The notes below the pieces were generated by a model. It ran no database searches. It was not told the origin of the DNA and was given only the letters and a program-made list of their open reading frames with translations. Position numbers and translations under genes: made by a program. DNA of 64,000 nucleotides. Source: a virus. The DNA lies in the IMG/VR virus record IMGVR_UViG_3300036985_003381, positions 1 to 64,000 of that record, one strand, 5' to 3'. Of this stretch, positions 33,458 to 44,130 are shown one piece after another (the stretch's first letter is position 1; each line of letters starts with the position of its first letter).

Positions 33458-34954
33458 TTATTTTTTTATGTTAAAATCTGATCCTGTTCCTTCATTTAGG
33501 TAATCAAAAATCCCCTTTTTATATAACCCTCCAAAAACTATATTTTCATCTTTAACCCCATCAGAAGGACCATTTCTTAAAGTCCAATCCGCTATTTGAG
33601 CTAGTTGTCCCTGACTTGGGCTTTTTTTCCAATCCATTGTAATTGCTTTTTTATTAGGAGCAGTTATTTTAATTCCTCTCTCCCCATTTGTGACAATTTT
33701 ATAATTTTCAATACCAGGTGTTTTTATTAGATATTGATACATTTGGTCTGAAGTAATATTTTCGCCTGAAATACTTTTCCCTATTTGATTCATTTGGCTT
33801 GCCATATGTCGTTGCCAGTAGTCAGCATAATTAATTGGGATGGGCTCTTTTTTTGCTAGTTTCTCTGCCAATTCCCGTGCTTCCCTAGCAGATATCGCAT
33901 CTTGATCCATACCATACTTTGTTAAGTCTTGAGACACAAATTGACGAATAGTTTCAGAATTTTTTATTTTAGAATAAACATCTCCTTGTAAATATTCAGT
34001 TGCTATTTTCATCTGTCCCTTTGTTAATTCAGGTTCAGGGTAACCCTTTGAATTATTGTAAAATATAACACTTTCTTTTTCATTCTCAGATAATTTACTA
34101 TATGCGGCTTTATCAAACATTGCTTCATACCCTCCTATATCATTAGTTAGTATTGATGTAACATTTAATTTATTTGTTAACTGAGCATCTATTTGCTTAT
34201 CTACCATCGTTTTTGTTGCTGCGTTTGCCAATGCATTGTCAACTGTAGTAATAGTGCCTGGTGTAGATACACTACCCTTTAAAAGGGCGTCTTTTATAAA
34301 TGGAGCTAATCCTTTTGCTATATCTGCTGATGCTTTTTCAGTATCATAGTAATCAAATTTCATAGTAGCACCCTTCCACAAGTCACCTACAGTTATGGAT
34401 TGAGGTAACATTTTGGTTGGATCATTTGGGTCGACCTTACTGACTGTGACATTCCCATTTGTAGGACTTATTACAAGTCTTGAGTTACTTAAATCTCCAA
34501 ATGTTTTTAGGAAATTGTTATAATCAGCTTCTAATTGCTGACTTTTATTGGCAGGGTCATTAGATACTGCTCTTTCCCTTAATGATTTTGCTTGTGCTTG
34601 AAATTCATTTTGTACCTTAAATGCTGTAGTGGTATTACTTGTTATGTTAGCCATATTTGTAGTATACTGCCTAACGTCCATATCCCCTGACTTTAATAAC
34701 TTATTAATCATCAGCATATATTTGGTTGCATCATCCGCATACTGCAATGTAAATGCATTACCATTGGCATCCTCTCCTCTTGGAGCATTTACTAATGTTT
34801 CATTTAATTTATTTGTAGCGGCATCTATTTCTGCTCTCTTATCCTCTCTTAATTTGGATACCTCAGCCAAAGTTTGGGACATGCTCTTACCAATATCCCC
34901 CCAATTTAATTGGCTATTTGCGGTACGTTCTGCGTATTTATAAAATGTTGGCAT
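33458..34954 (-). CDS. Internal/ejection protein, helical (498 aa)
   Basis: Ser/Thr/Lys-rich helical protein with a start region NSQLNWGDIGKSMSQTLAEVSKLREDKRAEIDAA and no catalytic motif. It lies directly upstream of the giant gene (3 bp) and downstream of the Ala-rich ejection protein, so it is probably another internal virion protein. Unrecognised at family level. Confidence 0.6.
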   Translation of the reverse strand: MPTFYKYAERTANSQLNWGDIGKSMSQTLAEVSKLREDKRAEIDAATNKLNETLVNAPRGEDANGNAFTLQYADDATKYMLMINKLLKSGDMDVRQYTTNMANITSNTTTAFKVQNEFQAQAKSLRERAVSNDPANKSQQLEADYNNFLKTFGDLSNSRLVISPTNGNVTVSKVDPNDPTKMLPQSITVGDLWKGATMKFDYYDTEKASADIAKGLAPFIKDALLKGSVSTPGTITTVDNALANAATKTMVDKQIDAQLTNKLNVTSILTNDIGGYEAMFDKAAYSKLSENEKESVIFYNNSKGYPEPELTKGQMKIATEYLQGDVYSKIKNSETIRQFVSQDLTKYGMDQDAISAREARELAEKLAKKEPIPINYADYWQRHMASQMNQIGKSISGENITSDQMYQYLIKTPGIENYKIVTNGERGIKITAPNKKAITMDWKKSPSQGQLAQIADWTLRNGPSDGVKDENIVFGGLYKKGIFDYLNEGTGSDFNIKK

Positions 34955-34988
34955 TCTTTATCGTTATTTAAATAAAAATATTTATCAT

Positions 34989-35810
34989 TTATCCCCCCAA
35001 CTTCTTATTGAGTTTAATCTCATTTGGAGTAAGTGGTTTTTGATTAAATTTAAAATCTGACACTTCTATGGGAGGGAATGTTCCAGTTGGTATAACTTGT
35101 TTTGTAAAATCAAATAAAGCAGAATAATTCCCAGCTATAAAATCCGCATTATTATATAATGTAGGGGCAACATCTTTATATTCCAACTTTGCATATTGCG
35201 GAGGTAATGTGTTTGCTTTTTTAGCAGCATTAAATTCTGCTTCACCTGGACCTAAACCGCTCCCATATAATGAAGACATATTAACCATTTGCCCTCCTGC
35301 ACTTACAAGACCTTGTACAGCAGCTGTATTTGATGCTGCTGCCATTTCCTGATAGTTTTGAGATGCTAACTGTGCGCCCTCGACCTCTTGCAAATCTAAT
35401 CCTATTTTTTGTCGGTTTAAGTTTATGTCTTCACTAGCTACTAACTTATTTAATTCTGTTAAGTCCTTTCCCATTGCTGTAGATATACCTGCCATAGCAT
35501 CGTTTTGTGCCATTTGAATCCGTCCTGCTACAGCTGCTGCACCACGCTCACTTTCCACACCTGCTTGTAGTGCCGCTTGACCTGATGCCAATAGGGCTTG
35601 TTGCTGTAAGTTGTATGGTTCCTTTTGGATTCCTAATTTTTCATAGTAATTTATATCTAACTTAGCTCTTGCTTCATCCATTGCTTTTTGAGCGGCAGCA
35701 TCAGCCTCTCTTTGCTTTTTTTTATTTTGTTCAGCTTGGTAAAACGATACACCTGATGATGCTAAAGTTGTACCAAGACCTATTGCCGCTATTACTGTTC
35801 CTGTTGCCAT
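34989..35810 (-). CDS. Alanine-rich ejection/internal core protein (273 aa)
   Basis: Begins with a short hydrophobic Gly/Ala-rich segment (VIAAIGLGTTLASSGVSFY), then long coiled-coil-like QAEQNKKKQREADAAAQKAMDEARAK and QAALQAGVESERGAAAVAGRIQMAQNDAMAGI. This composition is typical of podovirus internal core/ejection proteins (T7 gp14-like) that form a channel through the envelope. Position next to the giant protein supports this. Confidence 0.75.
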   Translation of the reverse strand: MATGTVIAAIGLGTTLASSGVSFYQAEQNKKKQREADAAAQKAMDEARAKLDINYYEKLGIQKEPYNLQQQALLASGQAALQAGVESERGAAAVAGRIQMAQNDAMAGISTAMGKDLTELNKLVASEDINLNRQKIGLDLQEVEGAQLASQNYQEMAAASNTAAVQGLVSAGGQMVNMSSLYGSGLGPGEAEFNAAKKANTLPPQYAKLEYKDVAPTLYNNADFIAGNYSALFDFTKQVIPTGTFPPIEVSDFKFNQKPLTPNEIKLNKKLGG

Positions 35811-36224
35811 TTAATATAATATTTTAATCATTTCTTGTTTGTATTTAATACCGCTCACATATCCTAACTCTTTAAATATATCAACTAATTTTTCATTATC
35901 CATCAATGAGTAACAATACTTAAATCCTGAATCTTTAGCAATATTAGTTAGAATATTTATGACCATTCTTATAGATTGATTTCTAAAAGGTTTTTTTCTA
36001 TATTTTTTGTTAGATACAATCCAATCTACCCAAGCTATTTTTGAGTTTGTCATATAAATAAACCCTGCACAAACTGGAGTGTCTCCGTCACATATCATTA
36101 TACCACCCTTGCCATCATCAGGCAAAAATTCTTTAGGGACAGGTTCAAACCCCCAATCAGTCCACCACTCTGACAATATATTGTCAAAATCGGTTTCTTT
36201 TAATGTGCGTGCGTTAAGTGACAT
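35811..36224 (-). CDS. GNAT-type acetyltransferase-like virion-module protein (137 aa)
   Basis: GNAT-like fold: KIAWVDWIVSNKKYRKKPFRNQSIRMVINILTNIAKDSG (acetyl-CoA-binding beta4-alpha3 region, with a degenerate R/Q-x-x-G-x-G loop) and YCYSLMDNEKLVDIFKELGY at the end. It lies among ejection-protein genes, where small GNAT-like proteins are known in several podoviruses. Substrate unknown; catalytic competence uncertain because the glycine loop is not canonical. Confidence 0.7.
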   Translation of the reverse strand: MSLNARTLKETDFDNILSEWWTDWGFEPVPKEFLPDDGKGGIMICDGDTPVCAGFIYMTNSKIAWVDWIVSNKKYRKKPFRNQSIRMVINILTNIAKDSGFKYCYSLMDNEKLVDIFKELGYVSGIKYKQEMIKILY

Positions 36225-36235
36225 TGGTTACAAAT

Positions 36236-37090
36236 TTAAGGGAAACTTTTCATAACATCTGTTTCTAATGTAAATAACTCTACTTTATCTGTTGATGTAT
36301 TAGTTAACTCAAACACACAATAATGACCAAGTATACCATACGACTCTGCCATTGTATTTTTCATTATTAAAATATATGGGTCTTGGATTCCCGGAATAGA
36401 TGTAATTAGTATACCGTCCTTATAAAGCAATGTATTTACCACTAATTTATTGTTGCCTGCAACATAATCCACTATAATGTTATCAATTTGCCCTAAAAGT
36501 AAAGGTGATGTATATGGAGGAAGACAGTAATAAACATAATCATAAACGCTTATAATAGATCCTATTGATATTAGGGTTGGAGATATAGCAAATCTTACAT
36601 CTAGTGCAGCCATACTTCCTGTTATGACAGAACTTGTTCCTATACCTGTTAAACTTCTCAAGGCATATTTATCTAACTCCGCTGGCAGAGTAAATGTATT
36701 TCTGATAAATGCAAACCAAGTCCCCTCCTTTTCTGAGAACCAAGCTGAGTCAACTATATAATCGCTTTGTATGTCTGTATATAAATTAGCTCCCCACGAA
36801 GAATCTCCTTGTATGTCAAGCGTTTTAAATAACTTGTTAGTAGTTGGAGCGTCATTGAATACACTAGTTATAGTTGACGGTTCAAATGCCAAATCGGGGG
36901 TTGGGGGTTCGTGCTTGTTCCACCATGGGAGATAAAATGTATTCCTATCTGAATTTGCATTATGACGATATAAGCACCCACCTTTAAATGTGTATAGGTA
37001 GTTATTCATGCCCGTAATACGCTCAGGAAAATATGAGTAAAAAGATACCCACCCGTTTGCTGAATCGCTAAATGTTAAAGTTTTTTCCAT
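36236..37090 (-). CDS. Virion protein of unknown type (284 aa)
   Basis: Beta-rich, aromatic-rich protein (FSDSANGWVSFYSYFPERITGMNNYLYTFKGG near the start). It sits between the 422-residue protein and the GNAT-like protein, so it probably belongs to the tail or needle region. No fold recognised. Confidence 0.55.
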   Translation of the reverse strand: MEKTLTFSDSANGWVSFYSYFPERITGMNNYLYTFKGGCLYRHNANSDRNTFYLPWWNKHEPPTPDLAFEPSTITSVFNDAPTTNKLFKTLDIQGDSSWGANLYTDIQSDYIVDSAWFSEKEGTWFAFIRNTFTLPAELDKYALRSLTGIGTSSVITGSMAALDVRFAISPTLISIGSIISVYDYVYYCLPPYTSPLLLGQIDNIIVDYVAGNNKLVVNTLLYKDGILITSIPGIQDPYILIMKNTMAESYGILGHYCVFELTNTSTDKVELFTLETDVMKSFP

Positions 37091-37091
37091 T

Positions 37092-38360
37092 TTATATACA
37101 ACGTAAAATTCCTGAAAGTAATCCTATACTCGATACTGTAATCGATGTGTTTAATTCATGATAAGCTCCACCCACAGGAATACCAATTGGTAAAGTAGCA
37201 ATTTCAACACCCAAATAAATAATAACCAACTCCATTTCACAGCATGGAATGTATAGCAAATTTTCAAAAGTAAAACTTAATGCTATATCATATACCCCGC
37301 CATCAACAGCAACTACCCCTGCACTTGGTGCTACTGATGTAAATATTGTAGTAACTCCAGATATAGCCGTTAAGGTTAGGTCTATTATATTTAAATCGCA
37401 AGGATTAGGTATATTATTAGCACAATCGTATTCTAAGTTATATGTTGGCGGTGATATACACATTCCAAATTCAACAACTGTTCCGTTTTCTACTCTAAAC
37501 CACTCATATGGGATAGGTATAGCAGATGATTTATAATATCCATTTAATAATATACTTTGTCCAAATGTGTCATTGAATACCCAGTCATATAACCCTAAAG
37601 TAATGCCATCACCATTTACAGATGCACTATAATACGGATATGTGCCTACAGATGCACATGCAATATATAAATCTGATGCCCTAAGACTACCATAAAATGA
37701 AGGTAGTAATACAGGACATGCGATATCTATTCCAAATACCCCAGCAGCAAATGTGTTTATTATTGATATGTCTATTATTGATGGAGTTATTACGGTCTTT
37801 GGTATAACCATTATGCAATCACCGGGGGCTGTTGCAGTTGTTTTTATTTGAGGTGAAGTTACCACAACATTACTTGTAGTCCCTACATCATCAAATGTTG
37901 CCCCATTAAAGTTATAATTCTCTAATGTGTATGGACTTCCTGCTAATAGGGCTGCATTATCAACACCTAAATATGTAACTAAATTTGCAGTAGCTGCTAA
38001 GTAACCAAAGTTCGTAGAACTTACTTTATTGAAATTAACACTATTAAAGTTTGCTATTATCCCATCGGGCGTAGTATTTGGATTGAATGTTATAATTACA
38101 GCACCAATATCAACCCCTGCGTCAATAGGTATATTGTATACCCCCTCTGGTAAACTATCTGTTATGTATAGCCCACACGCAGTAGCACAACTCCTACATG
38201 AAGCTCCGTCAAGTAATATGCAATCTACCATCTGCCTTACTACCCCGTCTTGCTGATACCAACCATCAACTGCACAAATAGTTAAGTTTGCATCTGTAAA
38301 TACTGATGTTGAAGAGGCTAAGGTTAGACCATCTAAATAATATATTGATTCTATTGCCAT
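37092..38360 (-). CDS. Virion protein, beta-rich (422 aa)
   Basis: Starts MAIESIYYLDGLTLASST and is rich in Ala, Thr, Val and Cys (SCRSCATACGLY near residue 55), with a beta-type character throughout and PCCEMELVIIYLGVEIATLP near the C-terminus. The Cys pattern echoes that of the stabilization protein upstream. Probable adsorption-apparatus component; unrecognised family. Confidence 0.6.
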   Translation of the reverse strand: MAIESIYYLDGLTLASSTSVFTDANLTICAVDGWYQQDGVVRQMVDCILLDGASCRSCATACGLYITDSLPEGVYNIPIDAGVDIGAVIITFNPNTTPDGIIANFNSVNFNKVSSTNFGYLAATANLVTYLGVDNAALLAGSPYTLENYNFNGATFDDVGTTSNVVVTSPQIKTTATAPGDCIMVIPKTVITPSIIDISIINTFAAGVFGIDIACPVLLPSFYGSLRASDLYIACASVGTYPYYSASVNGDGITLGLYDWVFNDTFGQSILLNGYYKSSAIPIPYEWFRVENGTVVEFGMCISPPTYNLEYDCANNIPNPCDLNIIDLTLTAISGVTTIFTSVAPSAGVVAVDGGVYDIALSFTFENLLYIPCCEMELVIIYLGVEIATLPIGIPVGGAYHELNTSITVSSIGLLSGILRCI

Positions 38361-38372
38361 TTTTTATTTTTA

Positions 38373-41300
38373 TTATGCACAACCACAGTGCGAGTATGAT
38401 ATTAATATTTTACCTGATGTTGCATAAGGAGATTCCAATGCACAGAAAGGATAAATTCCAGGAGCGAATGTTTGTGTGATTATAGCAGGACCGTCGCAAG
38501 ATGTCCATGTTATACTAGCCTCTTCCATTACTTCTACTGTAAATGTAAAACAATTTGACAAGCATGTATTACAACCACAAGAACTAATAAGTGCAACTGT
38601 AGCCTCCCCTGATGTAATTTGTGCAGGATAGCCGCTATTAGTACATACAAAGTATCCTTTATTGATATCCATAACAATTTCGCTTATTAATCCTGTATCG
38701 CAATCTTCATAAGAAATTGTAGCATTAGGGGTAATTAAACTAACAGAATTTGATACAAAATATTCGCTACAATTTGATTCGCATGGTGTGCAATCACAAC
38801 AAGCATCTACCATACTAATATTGGAAAAACATAAAGTTGCAGCACTCGCTGTAGTGTAATCATAAATTAAGTACAAATAATCTCCTAATGAAGGCATTGT
38901 AAATTCGCCATAATTATTATTACCTGAACCCATATTCGGAACTATTTCAATAGAATTTGATATCAATGCTGAAATCTCTATAGGTGTATTATTGTACAAT
39001 ACATCAGACCTTAAATATCTAAATCCATTATTAAGAGGATCGAAATTAAATGTATCAATACTAGTCTTTCTGCATGTTAGTCTAACTGTACTTCCATCAA
39101 CAGGTATATTCCCTGCCCCTGGATATCCTTGCACCTCATTATAAAATGATACAACAGGAGTATTTGTAGATGTTAAGAATGTTACAAAATCTGATTGTGT
39201 TGGAGATACGAATGTTCCATATGTGTACATACTTTCATTGTGTATATATTCTCCTGCATTGCTATTTGATGTTATGCATAGTTTTATTACATGAATCAAC
39301 TCAGAAACAGGACAAGCTATATTAATTTCTAAATAAATTGTACTCGTTGCCTGTATATCAATAAAAAGAGTCTGAACATCAATTAAGTTTTTATCTATAA
39401 ATATACTGCCACTAGCTTGCACGGGTCCCGATGTAACAGGTATCTCATTATATGTTCCTGTCACGATAAAATCATCAACTATATCTTCAAATGTGACGTT
39501 ATATGATATTTCAACTGAACCAACTAACTGAGAAAGATTAACACAATAACTAACAGGTTTTAAAGCATCTACATATATTGTTTGAATTATACCGCAATCA
39601 ATACATGTTTGTGGGTTTGGAATTTCCCTCTCATTTATTGACAGAACATATTCATTCATATATGGGTCATATCCGCCTACCTTTTGGTTATTTAATGTGT
39701 CTATAAATGTATCCCTAAACCACGTTCTCATACCATTTTCTGATATTACTTTTAACGTATCGTTCGTGTAAGAGTTACCTAATATCTCAATAACTGCACC
39801 TCTTTTAGCATCTGTAAAATAACGATTGTATCCCCAATTTACATAACTTTCGGGATTCATACTTATACCATATTTTTCAGTTCTAGCTATTTGGGTCCCC
39901 AATACTTCAGGCACAGATGTTAATGCACCGCCTCCGGTTGAATCTGAAAGTAAATTTTTACCTGTAAGGACATAAGATACTCTGTCTTCTTGAATGGCTA
40001 AAACATCTGTTTGCCTTCCATCTAATATATATATAGGACCAAAAGCATCTTCAAGTGGCTTGTAATTTAGTAGACCTAAATTAAATTCATTAAATTTATT
40101 AATATTGGACTCATCATTATATACCCCACTATAGGTAATATCAGCAAATCTATCTATTTCTTTATATATCTGAGGAGATATAACCGATACCCGATTGCCA
40201 AGATTAAATGTTTGCCCAATTATTGAGTCCCTAACTTTATAACTTTCTACCCCATTGCCAAATGCGTAACAATTAAAGAAATTTGTATCTATAACGGCAG
40301 GCAAACCTAACGCAATATCTTGATTAGATATATTGCCTTCGTGTTCGTGGTTATCATTTATAGCAAATGATAAATCATTTTCATAAAATATTTCAGGCAA
40401 TGCATCTAATGGTTCTGTTTCAAATATAAAAACATCTAAATTTCTAAATACTTCAATATTAATGCTCAGTTTAGACCTTTTTTTTGGATTATCAAACCCT
40501 CCCCCAGTACAAGAATTGGGTCCTCTTACATATAACTCTGTTAACCCTGGATTAACTGATGGCTCTATAGTAAATATATAACGATTAGACAAATCACAGG
40601 GCCAGCCTAAAGAGCCTGGGAAGGTATGGGTATTTGGATAATATATATTATTTATACTTTGAGATGTATCATTGCCAATATTAGAATACCCCGAGTTTAA
40701 TATACCTGCAACATCATCTCCATTCCACCAATCTTGGAAACTATCGTAATCTTGACTTGATACTAATTTTTTATTTAATTCATAAACTCTTTTTTCGCAT
40801 GCATTGTTTCCATCTCCTGTGCCTAATCTTTCAAATTTAAAATGTAATTTTATAGTAGACCCAGTAGGAATACTATAATCGCCCCATGCCCCTGAAGTAT
40901 CTTGTTTACTTACAGGATAAAAAATCGAAGGACACGCATTAGGGATGGCAGAAGCCGTTTTAGTCCCATAAGTAATAAATGCATCTGGGTCATATACGGT
41001 ATTAAATCCATTTGGATTTATCTTCATATATACTCCAGATGGTATGGGTATATTTACTAATGGGTCTTGAGGGCTTGGTATTTCAATAAAGTTCACTGGC
41101 TTTACATCCTTCTCTAAAACAGTCGCATATGTACAAGTTTGTTGTATGCCTTCAGAATCTGATTTTACAATGTACCTATCCCCGACTTCAACTTTTTGTG
41201 CATTTTCTCCTTCTAATAGAAAATATGCATTAGGGGTAAGTGGGTCTTTAAAAAATATAGAACTATATATAGTCTCATAATTTTCTGTAGTTGCCTTAAT

Positions 41301-43181
41301 TACAAACTTATACCTCTTAGCCCAATATGGTGCTAAGTATGGTATAGTCGCAATTATTGAATTTTTGTTTCCTGAATTATTACAAGGTACATGTATTGTA
41401 TTACTATCTGAAATTAAAGCTGTACTTGCTCTATTAAATTCATCCATATATACAATACCTACCTCATAGTCTCTATTGCTATGTAGACTTTTTGTGTTAG
41501 ATATAAGTTGATAAAAAGCTTCAGCATATGTAACTTTATAGTATTCATATACATTGTCAAATGGTGAGATAGTATTTACATATCTCATTGCAATTAATTG
41601 TAGTTTAATTATGAAATCTCCAGGATTACATACTATTGAAATAGGTTGATTACCATTTGATATACCTGATTCTGTTTTAGTATATGTATCTAGGTTTTGA
41701 GGAAGTAAACAATTCATTCTATCTGTAATAGATACGCCATCACACGATATAGCATTTAAGCTTTGTACTGCATTAATAAATTCCGAACTTATAGAAAACG
41801 CATAAACACTTGAATATGATTGAGATAAGTTTACAGATAAAGTTATAGCTATATTCTCGGTAGTTTCTGTAGGTGTTGCTCCCCCTGAAAATTGGGAATG
41901 CTCAAAATCAAAGTCAACAGTAACATTTGCTCCAGATTCTAATACTACCCCTGTAAAATCTATATTTATAATACTATCGTTTACAGCAACAAATGCAGTT
42001 GGATCAATAGTATAATTTCCAGTTGTTAATGTATCATTTAATTGTGTTACTGCTATTGGTTCTGATAATAAATCTACGCTAAAATCTATATTAACAGGTG
42101 TATTGTTACTATTTACAATATTATACCCCTCAACATAATTCCCATACATTAATCGATTACCCATTAATGTCTGAGCCTTTGCAAGTAATGGCACATTATC
42201 GTATGTTCTTAGTATCTCATATGCAGGCAGAAGTGTATATATCTTGCTGTTTGTAAAAGTATATTGCTCTGTTTGGAAATCTCCAATGCCACTATCTTTT
42301 TTATTGATTTTAGTTATAATTTTAATTATATTGCTCTGAGCCTCTTTAAATAAAAGGTCTATCCCAACAACTAAACTATCTCCTGTATTGTAAGATACAA
42401 TTGCAGTATTAAAATAATTAAGCATCCCTTCATTTAGATAACTTTCTCTACTAAATGAAAATTGATTTGGAACAAATGCTGGGGCAGAAAATTGAGACGT
42501 AGCGGAATACTCATTATCTGCGTATTTATATCTATAAGCAAAACACAAAAACCTATTCTGCATAAAGTTGTTCTCACCTCCAACTAATGTTAGCTCTATT
42601 GTTGGAGACTCTGTAGGTGGTTTCTTTATAACTAATATAGACTCTTTAATTATAGGGTCATCTATGTTTATTGTAGGGGTAGGATAAATTCTTTTTCTAT
42701 TAATAAACCTTGGTTGATTATAGTCATCAGTCCAAAAAACAAGGTCATCAACTATATTTATTCCTGTTATTAAATATGTAGGATTAAAGTTTAATGTAGT
42801 GTCTACATTGTCTCCATCATCAATGCTTACAATATGATATGTAAGAATACTTGTAAAAACATTAAATGATACAATCATATCAAGTTTCCCTGTAGCCCCA
42901 ATAGGGAAGTTAGGGTCGTGTACAAACCATATAATTGTTTCTTTTGCAGTATCTGTTACAACTCCTATTGTTACGGCATCTATACTAAGTTTAATTGAAT
43001 TATAAGACAAGTCAGTAAGCAATATATTACCTTTTGTATTTTCAATAACACCAATTTCAGAGTCCTCTGTGGAACCCATTCTGATATTTAGTGCATCAAT
43101 ATATTCTCCATTAGGGACAAGGCGTTCATCAACTACCTTGTTCATTATGCCTTTTACAAAATTCCTTGTAATTTTTGCCAT
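38373..43181 (-). CDS. Tail/DNA stabilization protein (P22 gp10-like N-terminus), 1602 aa
   Basis: The N-terminus FVKGIMNKVVDERLVPNGEY and ALNIRMGSTEDSEIGVIENTKGN (about 8-52) is the well-known start of phage stabilization proteins (P22 gp10 type), which seal the head-tail junction. The rest is beta-propeller- or beta-sandwich-like. The C-terminus (about 1430-1602) holds two repeated Cys-rich domains (CTPCESNC / CGCNTCLSNC followed by a strand with Asp-Cys-Asp). It overlaps the upstream gene by one base. Confidence 0.85.
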   Translation of the reverse strand: MAKITRNFVKGIMNKVVDERLVPNGEYIDALNIRMGSTEDSEIGVIENTKGNILLTDLSYNSIKLSIDAVTIGVVTDTAKETIIWFVHDPNFPIGATGKLDMIVSFNVFTSILTYHIVSIDDGDNVDTTLNFNPTYLITGINIVDDLVFWTDDYNQPRFINRKRIYPTPTINIDDPIIKESILVIKKPPTESPTIELTLVGGENNFMQNRFLCFAYRYKYADNEYSATSQFSAPAFVPNQFSFSRESYLNEGMLNYFNTAIVSYNTGDSLVVGIDLLFKEAQSNIIKIITKINKKDSGIGDFQTEQYTFTNSKIYTLLPAYEILRTYDNVPLLAKAQTLMGNRLMYGNYVEGYNIVNSNNTPVNIDFSVDLLSEPIAVTQLNDTLTTGNYTIDPTAFVAVNDSIINIDFTGVVLESGANVTVDFDFEHSQFSGGATPTETTENIAITLSVNLSQSYSSVYAFSISSEFINAVQSLNAISCDGVSITDRMNCLLPQNLDTYTKTESGISNGNQPISIVCNPGDFIIKLQLIAMRYVNTISPFDNVYEYYKVTYAEAFYQLISNTKSLHSNRDYEVGIVYMDEFNRASTALISDSNTIHVPCNNSGNKNSIIATIPYLAPYWAKRYKFVIKATTENYETIYSSIFFKDPLTPNAYFLLEGENAQKVEVGDRYIVKSDSEGIQQTCTYATVLEKDVKPVNFIEIPSPQDPLVNIPIPSGVYMKINPNGFNTVYDPDAFITYGTKTASAIPNACPSIFYPVSKQDTSGAWGDYSIPTGSTIKLHFKFERLGTGDGNNACEKRVYELNKKLVSSQDYDSFQDWWNGDDVAGILNSGYSNIGNDTSQSINNIYYPNTHTFPGSLGWPCDLSNRYIFTIEPSVNPGLTELYVRGPNSCTGGGFDNPKKRSKLSINIEVFRNLDVFIFETEPLDALPEIFYENDLSFAINDNHEHEGNISNQDIALGLPAVIDTNFFNCYAFGNGVESYKVRDSIIGQTFNLGNRVSVISPQIYKEIDRFADITYSGVYNDESNINKFNEFNLGLLNYKPLEDAFGPIYILDGRQTDVLAIQEDRVSYVLTGKNLLSDSTGGGALTSVPEVLGTQIARTEKYGISMNPESYVNWGYNRYFTDAKRGAVIEILGNSYTNDTLKVISENGMRTWFRDTFIDTLNNQKVGGYDPYMNEYVLSINEREIPNPQTCIDCGIIQTIYVDALKPVSYCVNLSQLVGSVEISYNVTFEDIVDDFIVTGTYNEIPVTSGPVQASGSIFIDKNLIDVQTLFIDIQATSTIYLEINIACPVSELIHVIKLCITSNSNAGEYIHNESMYTYGTFVSPTQSDFVTFLTSTNTPVVSFYNEVQGYPGAGNIPVDGSTVRLTCRKTSIDTFNFDPLNNGFRYLRSDVLYNNTPIEISALISNSIEIVPNMGSGNNNYGEFTMPSLGDYLYLIYDYTTASAATLCFSNISMVDACCDCTPCESNCSEYFVSNSVSLITPNATISYEDCDTGLISEIVMDINKGYFVCTNSGYPAQITSGEATVALISSCGCNTCLSNCFTFTVEVMEEASITWTSCDGPAIITQTFAPGIYPFCALESPYATSGKILISYSHCGCA

Positions 43182-44104
43182 TATTTTATAATTTTATCCA
43201 TCCCTCTCATATTCATCAATAAACGTCCCGGATGTATATTGCTCATTCTTATTTTAGCATTACGCCATAATGCTGTCTTTTCTTTTCTTGCTCGTCCTAC
43301 AATATATTCTTGTACCCCTAATTTACTATTAAGTATTTCGTATTTAATATAGGCATATACAAAGCTTTCAAATAGTTTGTTTACAGATATAAGTGTATTA
43401 TCTCCACCTTCCATCCCGTCAGTTATATATTCTAGTATACAAGATTGTGCATGCATATCTGATGAAAAATTTATTACTCCTGCTTTATTATCTACCCTAA
43501 ATGTAGGGTTGAAATTTGCTGTCTCAGTATTAATACCAAACCTTGTACCCACACTATAATCAAAATACCAAGCCCCGTCAATATTCCAACCCATTTGATT
43601 GTTAAACTGGTGTCCAGGATTTAAATACATTGACTTTAATGTGCTATCAAGTCGTGCTTGGTCAATTGGGGAGTTTGTTAATGATACAACATTATTGTTA
43701 ATGTCAAATATTATTGCTCCTGTAGCTGACTGAGAGTAGCTTTTTGCGTATGTAATCTGTATATTCTCTGTTAGTGGTCTAACCATACCACCTATAAATA
43801 ATGATACTCTTACCCAATTAACATAGTCTGATGGCAATATAAACCTAAGGTCATCATCTACATTTAGTTCTAACACTTTAAGTTCTTTAAATGCATCGTA
43901 GTTCAACTCCTGTATAGCTCTTTTAGCGTGGAATAATATTTTATATTTTTCCTCATTATTAACTAACGAATGATTACCGTAGTACATCAATTGGAAATTA
44001 TTAACTATATCAAATAAACTAACATACTGATAAGACCCCCAATTTGTATTTGTAGGGGCAACTCCATTATTAGTATAATATTCAAATTGAGATATATATG
44101 ACAT
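43181..44104 (-). CDS. Head-tail connector/tail tubular protein (307 aa)
   Basis: The start FEYYTNNGVAPTNTNWGSYQY and the segment LKVLELNVDDDLRFILPSDYVNW (about 85-107) are typical of phage ring/tail-tubular-type proteins, which attach to the portal and bear the stabilization protein. The gene lies between two other connector-region genes. Assignment rests on position and this pattern. Confidence 0.65.
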   Translation of the reverse strand: MSYISQFEYYTNNGVAPTNTNWGSYQYVSLFDIVNNFQLMYYGNHSLVNNEEKYKILFHAKRAIQELNYDAFKELKVLELNVDDDLRFILPSDYVNWVRVSLFIGGMVRPLTENIQITYAKSYSQSATGAIIFDINNNVVSLTNSPIDQARLDSTLKSMYLNPGHQFNNQMGWNIDGAWYFDYSVGTRFGINTETANFNPTFRVDNKAGVINFSSDMHAQSCILEYITDGMEGGDNTLISVNKLFESFVYAYIKYEILNSKLGVQEYIVGRARKEKTALWRNAKIRMSNIHPGRLLMNMRGMDKIIK

Positions 44105-44130
44105 CTTTATTTATTTTGGCTAAATGTTGA

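Noticed and set aside
34629-34943. Plus-strand frames opposite the virion genes (such as this one and several within 20000-31000)
   Set aside because: They are antisense shadows of well-supported minus-strand genes with no start context.
36231-36238. TAAATTTG element before the GNAT-like gene
   Set aside because: It lies only 7 bp before the ATG and next to the upstream gene's stop, so it is probably chance in AT-rich DNA.
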